Below are positions 26,770-36,135 of a stretch of DNA of 64,000 nt, piece by piece. The first letter of the stretch is position 1; every line of letters starts with the position of its first letter. The stretch comes from Bacteroidales bacterium. Its GTDB lineage: Bacteria; Bacteroidota; Bacteroidia; Bacteroidales; UBA10428. The DNA lies in the NCBI GenBank assembly GCA_016926235.1, contig JAFGOZ010000221.1, forward strand, positions 36,906-100,905, in the 5' to 3' direction. A model generated the notes under the pieces. That model worked only from the letters and a program-made list of their open reading frames with translations, searched no databases and was not told the DNA's origin. The position numbers were made by a program, and so were the translations under genes.

Positions 26770-28977
26770 TTATTGTACAAACCGGTTGAGTAATTTTCTA
26801 ACATCATTATAGGATTCAACATTGTACTTTGCATAGGTGTTTTTCATTCCTACTTTTATAGTAAATGCTTTTGAAGGTAATTCCTCAAACAAGTATTCAT
26901 CTGTCCAGTCATCCCCAATTCCAATGATAAAATCGTATTTATCGTCGGCAAGTTTATGAATAGCTGCCCTGCCTTTATTAACGCCACTATTTTTTACTTC
27001 AATCACTTTGTTCCCTTCCAAAATTTCAAGGTTGTGATTAGCGATAAGACTGGTAAGTTCATCTTTCATTTCGTTGGACCGTATAACCCCAAGTTCATGG
27101 TCAGATTTTCTGTAATGCCATACTAATGAATAATTCTTTTCTTCAATAAAAGAACCGGGGGTTCGGTCAACATACGATTCCAACACAGGCCTGATGATCT
27201 CTTTCCATTCCACATTCATGGGTTCAATTAACCTCCATTCATTTCTTTCAGGTTTCATCCATACGCCATGTTCGGCAATCAGTGAGTAGTTTTTATGCCC
27301 AAACCATTTAGTAAAAGTTTCTTTATCACGTCCGCTAATCAGCACAATTCGATTCTTTTTGTTAGAAGCAAGTTTGTCAAGTATATCATATAGTTGATTA
27401 TCCGGAATAGCATCTTCAGGACGATTTTGAAATCCAACAAGAGTTCCGTCATAATCGAGGAAGAATATTCGTTTTTCTGCTTTTTTAAATCGTTTTAATA
27501 TGGATGTTTGAATAGCAGGGGATAGTTTTTTAACTAAAAAGCGTGCCCTGTATGCCTCAACTCCACTAAGAGAATCCATGAAATCATTCGCCCATTTTTC
27601 AATATTGTATCTTTTCAAACGTTTTTGCAGGCTTGTATTACGTCCAATTTGCTCTTCATCTGACATGGTTAAAGCCTCGTTGAGAGCATCGGCAATTTCG
27701 CCGTAATTATTCGGATTGATTACAATGGCTTCTCCCATTTCCTTTGCCGCTCCCGCCATTTCACTTAGAATCAGAACTCCTTTTTGATCTGTTCGTGAGG
27801 CTATGTATTCTTTGGCAACAAGGTTCATCCCGTCACGGATGGGGGTAATAAGGGCAACATCACATGAGGTATACAAATCAATCAGGTTTTCGAAGGGCAG
27901 GGCGCGATAAAAGTACCATATAGGAGACCATTCAATCGTTGAGTATTGTCCGTTTATTCTGCCTACCAACTCATCTACCTCGCTTTTCATTAACTGGTAA
28001 TGTTCAACATTTGAGCGTGAAGGGACAGATAACATGATTAATGTAACCTTTTCCAGGAATTTGGGATATTGCTTTAAAAAGTATTCAAACGCATAGAGTC
28101 TGTTGGCAATGCCTTTTGTATAATCCAGACGGTCGATGGACAAAACAAGTTTTACATCTTCACGCATAAGCACGTGCTTATCAAGATCCTGTTGAATTTT
28201 AGATCTGTCTTTGATAGAACGTTGCTTATGTGTAAGTGCAGCCTGGTGAAACTTATCGTAATCTATTCCCATGGGGAATGAATCTGCCACTACGATCCGG
28301 TCAACCATGTCGATCTTATTAAAACTAATCTCATATCCCAATAAGCGGCGAACTGAGCTGAAAAAGTGTCTCTCGTAATCATAAATATGAAAGCCGATGA
28401 GGTCAGCTCCCAACATGCCTTCAATAATCTCTTTTCTCCAGGGAATAATGCGAAAAACTTCAAAAGAGGGAAAGGGGATATGGAGGAAGAATCCGATACA
28501 AACGTCCGGTCGTTTTTCTTTTATCATTTTTGGCAAAAGAAGTAACTGATAATCGTGTATCCAGAGTTTATCACCTTTCTTTACATGTTTTAAGACAATA
28601 TCGGCAAACTTTTTATTTACATCCTGATAGGCATCCCAGGTGTCTTGTTCATATTCTGTATATTGGGTAAAATAGTGAAACAGAGGCCAGATGGTTTTGT
28701 TACTGAATCCATAGTAGTACTTTTCAATATCTTCTTCCGTAAGGGGTACAGGTATACATTTTTCTTTTTGCAGGGCAGTGTCAATATTGGCTTGAACTTT
28801 TTTTGGGGTCTCTTCTACAGTCAAACCGGACCAACCTATCCAAATACTATTAGCAGAATCGTGAATAGATTGCATTCCTGTGGCAACACCTCCAACACTG
28901 GCCTGAACAAGAATTTCTCCATTTTCAATTTGTATATTTACGGGCAATCGGTTTGATACGATTATGATTTTACTCAT
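26770..28977 (-). CDS. otsAB: Bifunctional trehalose-6-phosphate synthase/phosphatase
   Basis: 735 residues, a fusion. Residues 1-480 are the GT20 synthase with [47 protein letters not shown] and [10 protein letters not shown]. Residues about 500-735 are the HAD phosphatase with [10 protein letters not shown] (Asp508), [10 protein letters not shown] and [13 protein letters not shown]. It makes trehalose from UDP-glucose and glucose-6-phosphate in one protein, used for osmotic and stress protection. Such fusions are common in Bacteroidota. It is divergent from the 600-residue GH15 gene and convergent with the 362-residue one. Confidence 0.96.
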   Translation of the reverse strand: MSKIIIVSNRLPVNIQIENGEILVQASVGGVATGMQSIHDSANSIWIGWSGLTVEETPKKVQANIDTALQKEKCIPVPLTEEDIEKYYYGFSNKTIWPLFHYFTQYTEYEQDTWDAYQDVNKKFADIVLKHVKKGDKLWIHDYQLLLLPKMIKEKRPDVCIGFFLHIPFPSFEVFRIIPWRKEIIEGMLGADLIGFHIYDYERHFFSSVRRLLGYEISFNKIDMVDRIVVADSFPMGIDYDKFHQAALTHKQRSIKDRSKIQQDLDKHVLMREDVKLVLSIDRLDYTKGIANRLYAFEYFLKQYPKFLEKVTLIMLSVPSRSNVEHYQLMKSEVDELVGRINGQYSTIEWSPIWYFYRALPFENLIDLYTSCDVALITPIRDGMNLVAKEYIASRTDQKGVLILSEMAGAAKEMGEAIVINPNNYGEIADALNEALTMSDEEQIGRNTSLQKRLKRYNIEKWANDFMDSLSGVEAYRARFLVKKLSPAIQTSILKRFKKAEKRIFFLDYDGTLVGFQNRPEDAIPDNQLYDILDKLASNKKNRIVLISGRDKETFTKWFGHKNYSLIAEHGVWMKPERNEWRLIEPMNVEWKEIIRPVLESYVDRTPGSFIEEKNYSLVWHYRKSDHELGVIRSNEMKDELTSLIANHNLEILEGNKVIEVKNSGVNKGRAAIHKLADDKYDFIIGIGDDWTDEYLFEELPSKAFTIKVGMKNTYAKYNVESYNDVRKLLNRFVQ

Positions 28978-29081
28978 TTTTGGGCTAAATTTGGTAGTTT
29001 CTCAATATAAGCTTTTAATGCCAAAATTAAAAGTTTAATTAGTATTAATTGGTATTTTTTAACGTGCTAATAAGGTGTTTT

Positions 29082-30890
29082 ATGGATAATTTAAATTATG
29101 GGATTGTTGGGAATTGTCGCAGTGCAGCTTTAATTTCAGATAAGGGATCGATTGACTGGTGTTGCCTGCCGGAATTTAATTCATCTTCATTTTTTGCAAA
29201 AATCCTGGATGTAGATAAAGGAGGGAGTTTTGAGTTTTTGGTTGATGGGTCATATAAAATAAGTCAATCATATATACGTAAAACGAACATCCTGGTGACA
29301 AAATTTGAGAATGGGGAAGATGCTTTTGAAGTAGTGGATTTTATGCCGAGGTATTTAAACGATTCCAGGGGATATTACGCTCCACCCGATCTAATTCGCT
29401 ATATTAAACATATTTCCGGGAAACCATCATTCAGGTTGAAATATGATCCCCGTCTGGAATATGCCCAATATACTACAAAAACAATTGTGACCGGTGAATA
29501 TATTAAAAGTTTTACTACAAAGGGGGTATACGACTCAGCTTATTTATATACAGACCTGGATAAGGAGAAAGTTGTTAAAGGAGAATATATTGAATTGGTA
29601 AGTGATGCTTTTTTTCTTTTCAGTTACAACCAGAAAATTCTAAAGCAAACACTGGACCGTGCCTATTTAAAGTTACAGCGCACGAAGGTTTACTGGCTTA
29701 ACTGGACGGAAAGGACTAAAATATTTGTTAAATATAACGAAGAAATACTTCGTAGTGCCCTGGTTTTAAAGCTGCTGAGCTATGATAAAAGTGGTGCGGT
29801 ATTGGCAGCGGTTACAACTTCCCTGCCCGAGACAATTGGAGAAATCCGTAATTGGGACTACCGGTTTTGCTGGTTGCGCGATTCATCTATGGTAATAAAA
29901 GTGATGTCTTATCTGGGCCATCAGAATGTAGCTTCACGATATCTGAATTTCATTATAGATATTATACCTGATAAAGATGAGAAAATACAAATAATGTATG
30001 GTATAAACCGCGATAAGAAACTAACCGAGAAGGTGCTGGGCCATTTGAGTGGTTATATGAATTCTGCACCTGTTCGAATAGGTAATGATGCATATCGCCA
30101 AAAGCAGAATGACATATACGGCATTCTTATGGATGTTATATATCAGCAGTTTAGTATATTTGAAACCAGCCTGGAGCATAGTGAAGCATTATGGACTATT
30201 ACCCGCAGTGTGGTTAAGATTGTGAAGGCTAACTGGCAGAAGCCTGACAGGGGTATATGGGAAATACGTACCGAACATAAACATTTCACTTTCTCAAAGG
30301 TTCTTTGTTGGGTGGCTGTTGACAGGGCCATTAAAATTGCTCAGCTGATAAGAAAAAATGAATATGTAAAGGATTGGAAGAAGCTGGCTGATAAGATCAG
30401 AAATGAAATAATGCAAAATGCATGGAATGATAAGCTTAAAGCTTTCACTCAGTATTATGGCTCAAATGACCTGGATGCTTCAACGCTTTTAATGGACTCT
30501 TACGGCTTTATTGATCCGAAAGATCCTCGTTTTGTAAGTACTGTAAAGGCAACAGAGAAAAACCTTTGCCGGGATGGGTTGATGTACCGTTACAAAAATG
30601 CCGATGATTTTGGATTGCCTTCTTCTTCTTTTACAATATGCACCTTTTGGCTTATTGAAAGTCTCTACAATATAGGTGAGAAGGATAAGGCTGTAGACAT
30701 GTTTGATCAGGTATTAAAATACAGCAATCACCTGGGATTATATAGCGAGGATATTGATTTTAAGACCAAGCGGTTGCTGGGGAATTTTCCACAGGCATAC
30801 TCGCATCTGGCTTTGATCGAGACTGCGATTAAGATTTCCGGGGGGTCGGTAACTGCTAATGGTAAATTATTAGAGTTTTTTCAGGGGTAG
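29082..30890 (+). CDS. GH15 glucoamylase/trehalase-type glycoside hydrolase
   Basis: 602 residues from ATG 29082, chosen because homologues begin MDNLNYGIVGNC and AAGG lies upstream; the earlier TTG at 29049 is unlikely. The N-terminal beta-sandwich domain (about 1-230, GNCRSAALISDKGSIDWCCLP) precedes an (alpha/alpha)6 domain with TSLPETIGEIRNWDYRFCWL (about residue 245) and the C-terminal LYSEDIDFKTKRLLGNFPQA that carries the catalytic base. No signal peptide. GH15 includes glucoamylases, glucodextranases and bacterial trehalases; next to otsAB, trehalase is a reasonable guess but cannot be decided from sequence. Confidence 0.9.
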   Translation: MDNLNYGIVGNCRSAALISDKGSIDWCCLPEFNSSSFFAKILDVDKGGSFEFLVDGSYKISQSYIRKTNILVTKFENGEDAFEVVDFMPRYLNDSRGYYAPPDLIRYIKHISGKPSFRLKYDPRLEYAQYTTKTIVTGEYIKSFTTKGVYDSAYLYTDLDKEKVVKGEYIELVSDAFFLFSYNQKILKQTLDRAYLKLQRTKVYWLNWTERTKIFVKYNEEILRSALVLKLLSYDKSGAVLAAVTTSLPETIGEIRNWDYRFCWLRDSSMVIKVMSYLGHQNVASRYLNFIIDIIPDKDEKIQIMYGINRDKKLTEKVLGHLSGYMNSAPVRIGNDAYRQKQNDIYGILMDVIYQQFSIFETSLEHSEALWTITRSVVKIVKANWQKPDRGIWEIRTEHKHFTFSKVLCWVAVDRAIKIAQLIRKNEYVKDWKKLADKIRNEIMQNAWNDKLKAFTQYYGSNDLDASTLLMDSYGFIDPKDPRFVSTVKATEKNLCRDGLMYRYKNADDFGLPSSSFTICTFWLIESLYNIGEKDKAVDMFDQVLKYSNHLGLYSEDIDFKTKRLLGNFPQAYSHLALIETAIKISGGSVTANGKLLEFFQG

Positions 30891-31123
30891 ATTCAAAGTG
30901 TGATTTGCTTTCAGATTTGGATTCCCGATGCGCGAACCAGTTTATTTGGAATATGAAATCCGGTATTCAAGAAAATGATTGTATATGTCAGTAGCATATT
31001 ATACCGCTTTCGGGATTACTTCGACTGGTTCATTTCATTTCACTGCCGTTCATGAAACGAAAGTCTCACAAATTTAATGACAAATATCACCTCCCATTAA
31101 GCCAATAAAAACGAGGAAACCCC

Positions 31124-31131
31124 TATTTTTG
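31124..31131 (+). promoter_or_regulatory. -7 promoter element before the 701-residue secreted protein
   Basis: TATTTTTG matches TAnnTTTG exactly and lies 15 bases before the ATG. A convincing -33 element is not seen. The rest of the 255-base gap (30891-31145) shows no gene; it contains CTTTCG and CGAAAG about 45 bases apart, of unclear meaning. Confidence 0.5.
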
Positions 31132-31145
31132 CCAAAAAAGATAAA

Positions 31146-33251
31146 ATGCGAACCCTTATTCTATTCCTTTTGTTTTTACCCATCATTGTTTTCTCTCAAA
31201 AGGTAAACGAAATCTCCCGTTTAATTGTACATACAGATACCCTGCAATTTACCTGGCCGGATCATGCAATAAATGTAAAAGGGAGCAATGTACTGCCATT
31301 ATTCTATTCGTCCGAAAATGAAATATGTGAGGTGCAGTTTTGGCTCAGCAATAAGGAGGCAGCGGTGAGGTTGTTATCCACAGCCGATTTTACGATTATT
31401 GACAGCCTTGTAAATATAGGTGAGTATTACAGGTTTAAGGTGAAATTTCAAAACCTGACCCAGTCAAGATTTCTTAAATTCAGCTTTCAGGTTACTTCTG
31501 ATACAGAAAGTAAAATTCAGGATATCGCCCTGCAACCTTTTACATCTACTACAGCACAATTTATTGTGAATGACAATGAATTGTTTATCGGTGAAGAAAA
31601 GATCATTGAAATTGTTTCAAATAATCCGGATAATATCAGGTATAATAACGAGTGGAAAAGGCTTCAGGATGTAAGTTACAGGGTAGATAAAAACAATGGC
31701 AGGTTGTTCTTGCACCTTGTGCCTGAAAAAACAGGAAATATCTCAATAAGCCTGCCTCTTTCTGTAAATCAACCGGCTATGTCAGCTTCAAAAAAGTTTG
31801 TATATGACCTTCCGCCCTTAACAGGTTCTTTTGCAGTAAATGCAAGCAGGTTACAATTTTTAAGTGTTGATAAAAAAGAAATAACCTATGATGTGAATGC
31901 CCGTGGTGAAGGCATTGAACTTCAGATTGATGACAGCCGGTTGCTGCAAATACAGAAAACCTATCGTGTTGAAGAGCAGGAAGAAGCCGGGGGCGCATTG
32001 ATCGCGGAGATATTTACCAAACAAAAGCTGGCAAATGGTAAGGTGCTTTGCACAGTACGACCATATAATTATCACAGGATATCGGAAGGATATTTATATA
32101 TAAAAGACGGGGATATTGCCAGATTTATAACGAATGTAAGTATAACTCCAGCCACGTCTGTCACAAAAATAAGCATGCTTCGGAGTGGTGGTGAATGGAA
32201 AGAGTCAAATACCATCTACCCGGGTGAAACAGTAGAAATAAGGCTGGAAGGGGAAGGTTTACATAAAGCAAACTTTTATTTTGAAGGACTGGAGCAAGTT
32301 GTAGGTGATTCTTTACTGAAGAATGAGTCGCAGATAACCTATTCAATAAAGGTTCCACTTAACATCCCTTTAAAATCAATAAATATTTATAATGATAAGG
32401 AAGCTACAGGTAAAACTCTCAGAGTATCTGAATATCAAAAACCCCGTGATTTTGATTATATTTTTCTGTATTATGGTGATAAGAACAGGAGGGTGTCAGC
32501 TATAAGAGGGCCTATATTGTATGAGAAAACAGTTAAGGATGTTGTGCTATCTGTAAACCCCGACATTATAGATGAGGATGCGCTTTATGGAAGACAATTT
32601 CTGGATATTGAAGTAAGAATATTAGGGAAAAAGAACGAGTTAATAGAAATCAGAAACTTTGACAATTTAATATTTTGTCCCGGAGAGAAATCTCCGCGTT
32701 TTAACTTTTACCCGACAAAAGGATGCTTGAATGATGATATAAGTTTAAATAAATATTTGTCAAGAAAAACTTATGATCTGGAAGACTGGTCCAGGATTGT
32801 AATAAAGATCAGCGATGAGAAGGATAAATATGGAGAAGAAGGTTTTGAAAAGGAAGTGGAGCTGTTACTAAAAAAGAAGTATTCCTTTGATGTGGAAGTG
32901 TCTTTTCCTGCAGGGCTGATTACAATATCAAAACAAGAAGATGGCCAAATGGGATTTGGCAACCTGAGTGGTATCAGCATGGCTATGATTGCCCAGTTTA
33001 GTTTCTATCATCCTGAAAAAATTGCACGGTACAGGCCTTACAAGGTGGGAGCAGGTTTTCTGGCCTTCAACGCATTCAATTTTAGCGACAATGTAGAAGA
33101 CAGGGATGTTGGTATCGTAGCGCTTGGCAGTTTATATCCGACAACCCGCGATGTGAAACTTTCGTTTCCATTATACATGGGGGGAGGATACTTTTTAAAA
33201 GACCAGCAATGGTTTTTCCTTATCGGGCCGGGGATAAGGGTAAAGCTCTAA
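31146..33251 (+). CDS. Large secreted/periplasmic protein of unknown function
   Basis: 701 residues with a signal peptide (MRTLILFLLFLPIIVFSQ). The body is beta-rich and reads as several immunoglobulin-like domains (for example about 20-130, 140-230, 330-420), ending in a segment rich in glycine and aromatics (FGNLSGISMAMIAQFSFY ... MGGGYFLKDQQWFFLIGPGIRVKL in part) that resembles the last strands of a small outer-membrane beta barrel. So it may be anchored in the outer membrane by its C-terminus. No named family is recognised. A single-gene unit, with its own -7 element and a strong hairpin right after the stop. Confidence 0.8.
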   Translation: MRTLILFLLFLPIIVFSQKVNEISRLIVHTDTLQFTWPDHAINVKGSNVLPLFYSSENEICEVQFWLSNKEAAVRLLSTADFTIIDSLVNIGEYYRFKVKFQNLTQSRFLKFSFQVTSDTESKIQDIALQPFTSTTAQFIVNDNELFIGEEKIIEIVSNNPDNIRYNNEWKRLQDVSYRVDKNNGRLFLHLVPEKTGNISISLPLSVNQPAMSASKKFVYDLPPLTGSFAVNASRLQFLSVDKKEITYDVNARGEGIELQIDDSRLLQIQKTYRVEEQEEAGGALIAEIFTKQKLANGKVLCTVRPYNYHRISEGYLYIKDGDIARFITNVSITPATSVTKISMLRSGGEWKESNTIYPGETVEIRLEGEGLHKANFYFEGLEQVVGDSLLKNESQITYSIKVPLNIPLKSINIYNDKEATGKTLRVSEYQKPRDFDYIFLYYGDKNRRVSAIRGPILYEKTVKDVVLSVNPDIIDEDALYGRQFLDIEVRILGKKNELIEIRNFDNLIFCPGEKSPRFNFYPTKGCLNDDISLNKYLSRKTYDLEDWSRIVIKISDEKDKYGEEGFEKEVELLLKKKYSFDVEVSFPAGLITISKQEDGQMGFGNLSGISMAMIAQFSFYHPEKIARYRPYKVGAGFLAFNAFNFSDNVEDRDVGIVALGSLYPTTRDVKLSFPLYMGGGYFLKDQQWFFLIGPGIRVKL

Positions 33252-33256
33252 AATGA

Positions 33257-33289
33257 ATTCATCCGATGACTGGAAGTCATCGGATGAAT
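33257..33289. terminator. Perfect 15-pair hairpin after the secreted-protein gene
   Basis: ATTCATCCGATGACT and AGTCATCGGATGAAT are exact complements around a GGA loop, starting 6 bases after the stop codon. On the plus strand it is followed by AAAAAAG rather than U residues, so classical rho-independent termination is better supported on the minus strand (toward TTTTAG). It may stabilise the 3' end or act bidirectionally. Confidence 0.6.
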
Positions 33290-33355
33290 AAAAAAGATTA
33301 AAAAGCACGCCTATTTATTTCTTCGGCTTTTAAGCTATGAATACAATATCCAATT

Positions 33356-33550
33356 TTAATTTACATACACCGGGTAAAAAACCTCCTGAATGACCTCCTT
33401 ATGAGAATGCCAGAAGTTTTCTCTCACCCATTTTCGCAGTTGGGTCAAATCATAGGAATTTAACCATGCCAATGATTTATACAACTCTTTTTTGAATAAT
33501 TCAGCGTTTTCCGCCACGTTCTGTATCACTTTTTTTTGATGTTCCAACAT
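33356..33550 (-). CDS. Small helical protein of unknown function
   Basis: 64 residues, no membrane segment, predicted mostly helical: MLEHQKKVIQNVAENAELFK then LYKSLAWLNSYDLTQLRKWV and HSHKEVIQEVFYPVYV. Codon use and amphipathic pattern look like a real protein, and the gene stands alone on the minus strand. Bacteroidota often carry small proteins of this kind near Hsp20, which lies 110 bases upstream on the same strand. No function can be assigned. Confidence 0.65.
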   Translation of the reverse strand: MLEHQKKVIQNVAENAELFKKELYKSLAWLNSYDLTQLRKWVRENFWHSHKEVIQEVFYPVYVN

Positions 33551-33660
33551 AACTATCGGTTTTTTAGTTCGACATTTTTCCTACATAAAAGTTACAAATT
33601 ATTTTATAAAAAATAACGCAACAGCAGGAATTTTATTCCCGCTGTGGCATTAAAAATTTG

Positions 33661-34113
33661 TTAAGAAATCTTAATTTCCCTGGCAGGTTTTGGCTTTGCC
33701 TCTTCACGCTTAGGCAAAGTAACGTGCAGTATTCCATCATTGTAGCTGGCTTTGATCTTTTCACCATCCACTAAGTTTTCAGGAATGGTAAAAGTACGCT
33801 GAAATGACTGGTAGCTGAACTCCCTGCGGCTATACTTGCCCTTTTTTTCTTCTTTTTTCTCTTCTTGTTTTTCAGAACTAATTGTTAGCAGGTCATTGTC
33901 CAGGTTGATTTTAAAATCCCCTTTGCTCATACCAGGTGCAGCAACCTCAATCAGGTATTCATTATCATTTTCACTCAGGTTTACAGCCGGCAAGGTTGTG
34001 TTGGTTGATGAATAATTGGTATTCATCCAGTCCATCATATCCCCTTCTAAAAAACGGTCGAATAATGAAGGGAGAGATGGCGACATCATGTTGTTAATTC
34101 TTGAAAGTTTCAT
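33661..34113 (-). CDS. Small heat-shock protein, Hsp20/alpha-crystallin family
   Basis: 150 residues from ATG 34113. That start is chosen because GGAGGATATTACC directly precedes it; an ATG at 34128 overlaps this ribosome-binding site and is less likely. The alpha-crystallin domain spans about 40-140, with LPAVNLSENDNEYLIEVAAP, the AAPGMSKGDFKI strand pair, REFSYQSFQRTFTIPE, and the GILHVTLPK (A-x-x-x-G-V-L type) motif; the tail has the IxI-like REIKIS. It is an ATP-independent holdase. A Lys/Glu-rich insert (EKQEEKKEEKKGK) separates strands. Confidence 0.95.
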   Translation of the reverse strand: MKLSRINNMMSPSLPSLFDRFLEGDMMDWMNTNYSSTNTTLPAVNLSENDNEYLIEVAAPGMSKGDFKINLDNDLLTISSEKQEEKKEEKKGKYSRREFSYQSFQRTFTIPENLVDGEKIKASYNDGILHVTLPKREEAKPKPAREIKIS

Positions 34114-34128
34114 GGTAATATCCTCCAT

Positions 34129-34437
34129 TATTTTGTATCTGTTTATCCTTATATTAGGATTTGCAGATGGTTAAACATTCATCGTTTCACATATATGTAT
34201 TCAAATGCTATACCATGTTTTTTTTTAGCATAGACATTTTTTCGTTATGTACAGAATATCAGCGAGGTAGAAAAACATATGTCTGAAACGCCAGGATATC
34301 ATATTGTCAAATTGACATACATCTGCTCTTTTTATTGACATATTGACATAATTCTCAATAATTTAAGTCAAAATTTCTTACTTAAAAAAAAATAAGCCCC
34401 TTCTTTTACTGATAAAAACTTTTATTTCAGATTGCAA
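34129..34437. other. Gene-free divergent region between hsp20 and the DUF2179 gene
   Basis: No coding potential seen. It is strongly AT-rich with several short TTGACATA/ATTGACAT phrases around 34308-34350 (three copies of TTGACAT), which might be binding sites. No CIRCE-type heat-shock operator (TTAGCACTC-N9-GAGTGCTAA) is visible. Confidence 0.35.
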
Positions 34438-34468
34438 TTTGTAATTTTATCGGTATTCCGTATTTTTG
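34438..34468 (+). promoter_or_regulatory. Consensus Bacteroidota promoter (-33/-7)
   Basis: TTTG (34438-34441), exactly 19 bases, then TATTTTTG (34461-34468): a full match to TTTG-N19-TAnnTTTG. It lies 38 bases upstream of the DUF2179 gene start and is the best promoter in the window. Confidence 0.8.
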
Positions 34469-34505
34469 TCAGCTGAAATGAATAGAGAACTAATTAATTA
34501 AACTT

Positions 34506-35045
34506 ATGAGCTTTTTTGAATCCCCGGCCTTCACGTATGTTGTGCTACCTCTTCTGATCTTTCTTGCCCGCATAGTTGATGTTTCCATGGGGACCGTTAG
34601 GATAATCCTTGTTAGTAAAGGAATGAAACGCTGGGTTCCCTTTATAGCATTTTTTGAGATACTTATCTGGATTGTTGCTATAACCCGCATAATGAAGCAT
34701 CTTGACAATTGGGTATGTTACATAGCTTATGCAGGTGGTTTCGCAACCGGAAATTATATAGGAATGATCATTGAAGAAAAGCTGGCAATGGGGCACGGAC
34801 TGGTGAGAATAATTACAAAAAAGGCCGCTGATGAATTAATTGAAAGACTTAGAAAATCAGGCTATGGGACTACTGTGCTCGATGCTCAGGGTGCCGATGG
34901 CGCGGTGGCAGTTATATTTGTAATAGTTGACAGGAAGAATATAAAAGAGGTTATTGGTTTTGTTAAGGAGTTTAATCCACAGGCTTTGTATACCATTGAG
35001 GATATAAGGTATGTCAACAAAAATATATTCTTTAAAAAGAGGTAA
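34506..35045 (+). CDS. UPF0316/DUF2179-family membrane protein
   Basis: 179 residues: three membrane helices in the first 90 residues (YVVLPLLIFLARIVDVSMGT, FIAFFEILIWIVAITRIM, CYIAYAGGFATGNYIGMII) and a cytoplasmic C-terminal DUF2179 domain (about 95-170, GHGLVRIITKKAADELIERL ... TVLDAQGADGAV). The IVDVSMGT and GNYIGMIIEEKLA motifs are typical. Function is unknown; DUF2179 domains occur in YitT-type proteins. It is directly followed, with zero spacing, by the next gene. Confidence 0.85.
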   Translation: MSFFESPAFTYVVLPLLIFLARIVDVSMGTVRIILVSKGMKRWVPFIAFFEILIWIVAITRIMKHLDNWVCYIAYAGGFATGNYIGMIIEEKLAMGHGLVRIITKKAADELIERLRKSGYGTTVLDAQGADGAVAVIFVIVDRKNIKEVIGFVKEFNPQALYTIEDIRYVNKNIFFKKR

Positions 35046-35615
35046 ATGAGGCTAACATTTCAATACATTCTTATTCTCTTGTTTATCATTTCTAAGTTCT
35101 CTGTAAATGCTCAAACAAGTTATGAGTTGAATGATTTTATAGGTTTATTTAAAGAGGACTCAATTATTACTAGTGAACAGTTTAAACTAAAGGATTCTGA
35201 AATGATAGCAGATTCATTTCTTCTTAAATACTTGAAAATAAATCCTGAGAGTAACACCTCTTATTGGGCTTGCAGGATGGAAAAAAAATATGATTTTAAC
35301 CTGCTGGAAGTGTACATTAGTCATTTGGCTAAACCACCATCAAGTGAAACATTTCTTTATACCATAGATAATGAGGGTAATTATCTAGGTTCCATTTCTG
35401 CAGGTTATAATAGTCCGGGTGATGCAATATCCAACTATACAGGGTATTTTGAAAGACATGGCAATACATTTAAAGTTGTAAACACAGAAAGTAAAATTAA
35501 GGACTTATTTTTAACTGATACCTCTGATGCACTAAGTTTCAACCATTCAAGCACAATAATATATCACTTAAATGAAAAGGGTAAATTTGAAAGAGAGATA
35601 AATAATCAGAAATGA
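35046..35615 (+). CDS. Secreted protein of unknown function
   Basis: 189 residues with a signal peptide (MRLTFQYILILLFIISKFSVNAQ). The mature part is mixed alpha/beta and has no recognised domain; a phrase YTIDNEGNYLGSISAGYNSP suggests beta strands with turns. It begins at the base after the stop of the DUF2179 gene, so the two are co-translated. No further inference is justified. Confidence 0.7.
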   Translation: MRLTFQYILILLFIISKFSVNAQTSYELNDFIGLFKEDSIITSEQFKLKDSEMIADSFLLKYLKINPESNTSYWACRMEKKYDFNLLEVYISHLAKPPSSETFLYTIDNEGNYLGSISAGYNSPGDAISNYTGYFERHGNTFKVVNTESKIKDLFLTDTSDALSFNHSSTIIYHLNEKGKFEREINNQK

Positions 35616-35633
35616 AATTAAATCTTTAACATT

Positions 35634-35939
35634 TTAAACTACGACTACTGAATTATCCGTATGAAACTCGTTTGGAGAATAGCTGTCCGCTTTATCGTCA
35701 TTAATCCAGGTTTTCCCGTCAACAATATACTTAAACTGGTATTCTTTCCCTTTATCCAGGTTTACAGATACAGTGAAATCCCCGTTTTTTAATTGTTTCA
35801 TGGGTAAGTCTTTTATATTCCAGTCATTAAAAGTACCGGCAAGGTTTACTTTTTTTGCTGAGTTTACTGCATTTTTTGGTACTTTAAAAGTTACCTTACA
35901 TACAGGTTTTGATTCTGAATATTGCTTTTTTAGGCTCAT
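35634..35939 (-). CDS. Stand-alone CBM48 (isoamylase early-set) glycogen-binding protein
   Basis: 101 residues from the ATG at 35939 (MSLKKQYSESKPVCKVTF); an upstream ATG at 35969 adds ten residues that lack homologue-like character. The domain has VNLAGTFNDWNIKDLPMKQL and the classical YQFKYIVDGKTWINDDKAD, the glycogen-binding early-set fold seen in AMPK-beta and branching enzymes. It has no catalytic part and no signal peptide, so it would be a cytoplasmic glucan-binding protein. It converges on the preceding gene with 18 bases between stops. Confidence 0.88.
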   Translation of the reverse strand: MSLKKQYSESKPVCKVTFKVPKNAVNSAKKVNLAGTFNDWNIKDLPMKQLKNGDFTVSVNLDKGKEYQFKYIVDGKTWINDDKADSYSPNEFHTDNSVVVV

Positions 35940-36135
35940 ATTTATAATTTTTAGAATTTTCGGCTTCACATAAAATTACATAACTTTTTTGGTGAAATCA
36001 CAACTTTTGTGTTAAAGAATATATAATTTTTTAATACAAAAATGTTTTATTTAGAAGGGAATGAGTTGTTCTTGATGTTTTGTTCGGATTTCACCTAAAA
36101 ATGCTATTTTTGGAGATATTTTAGTAAACTACACC

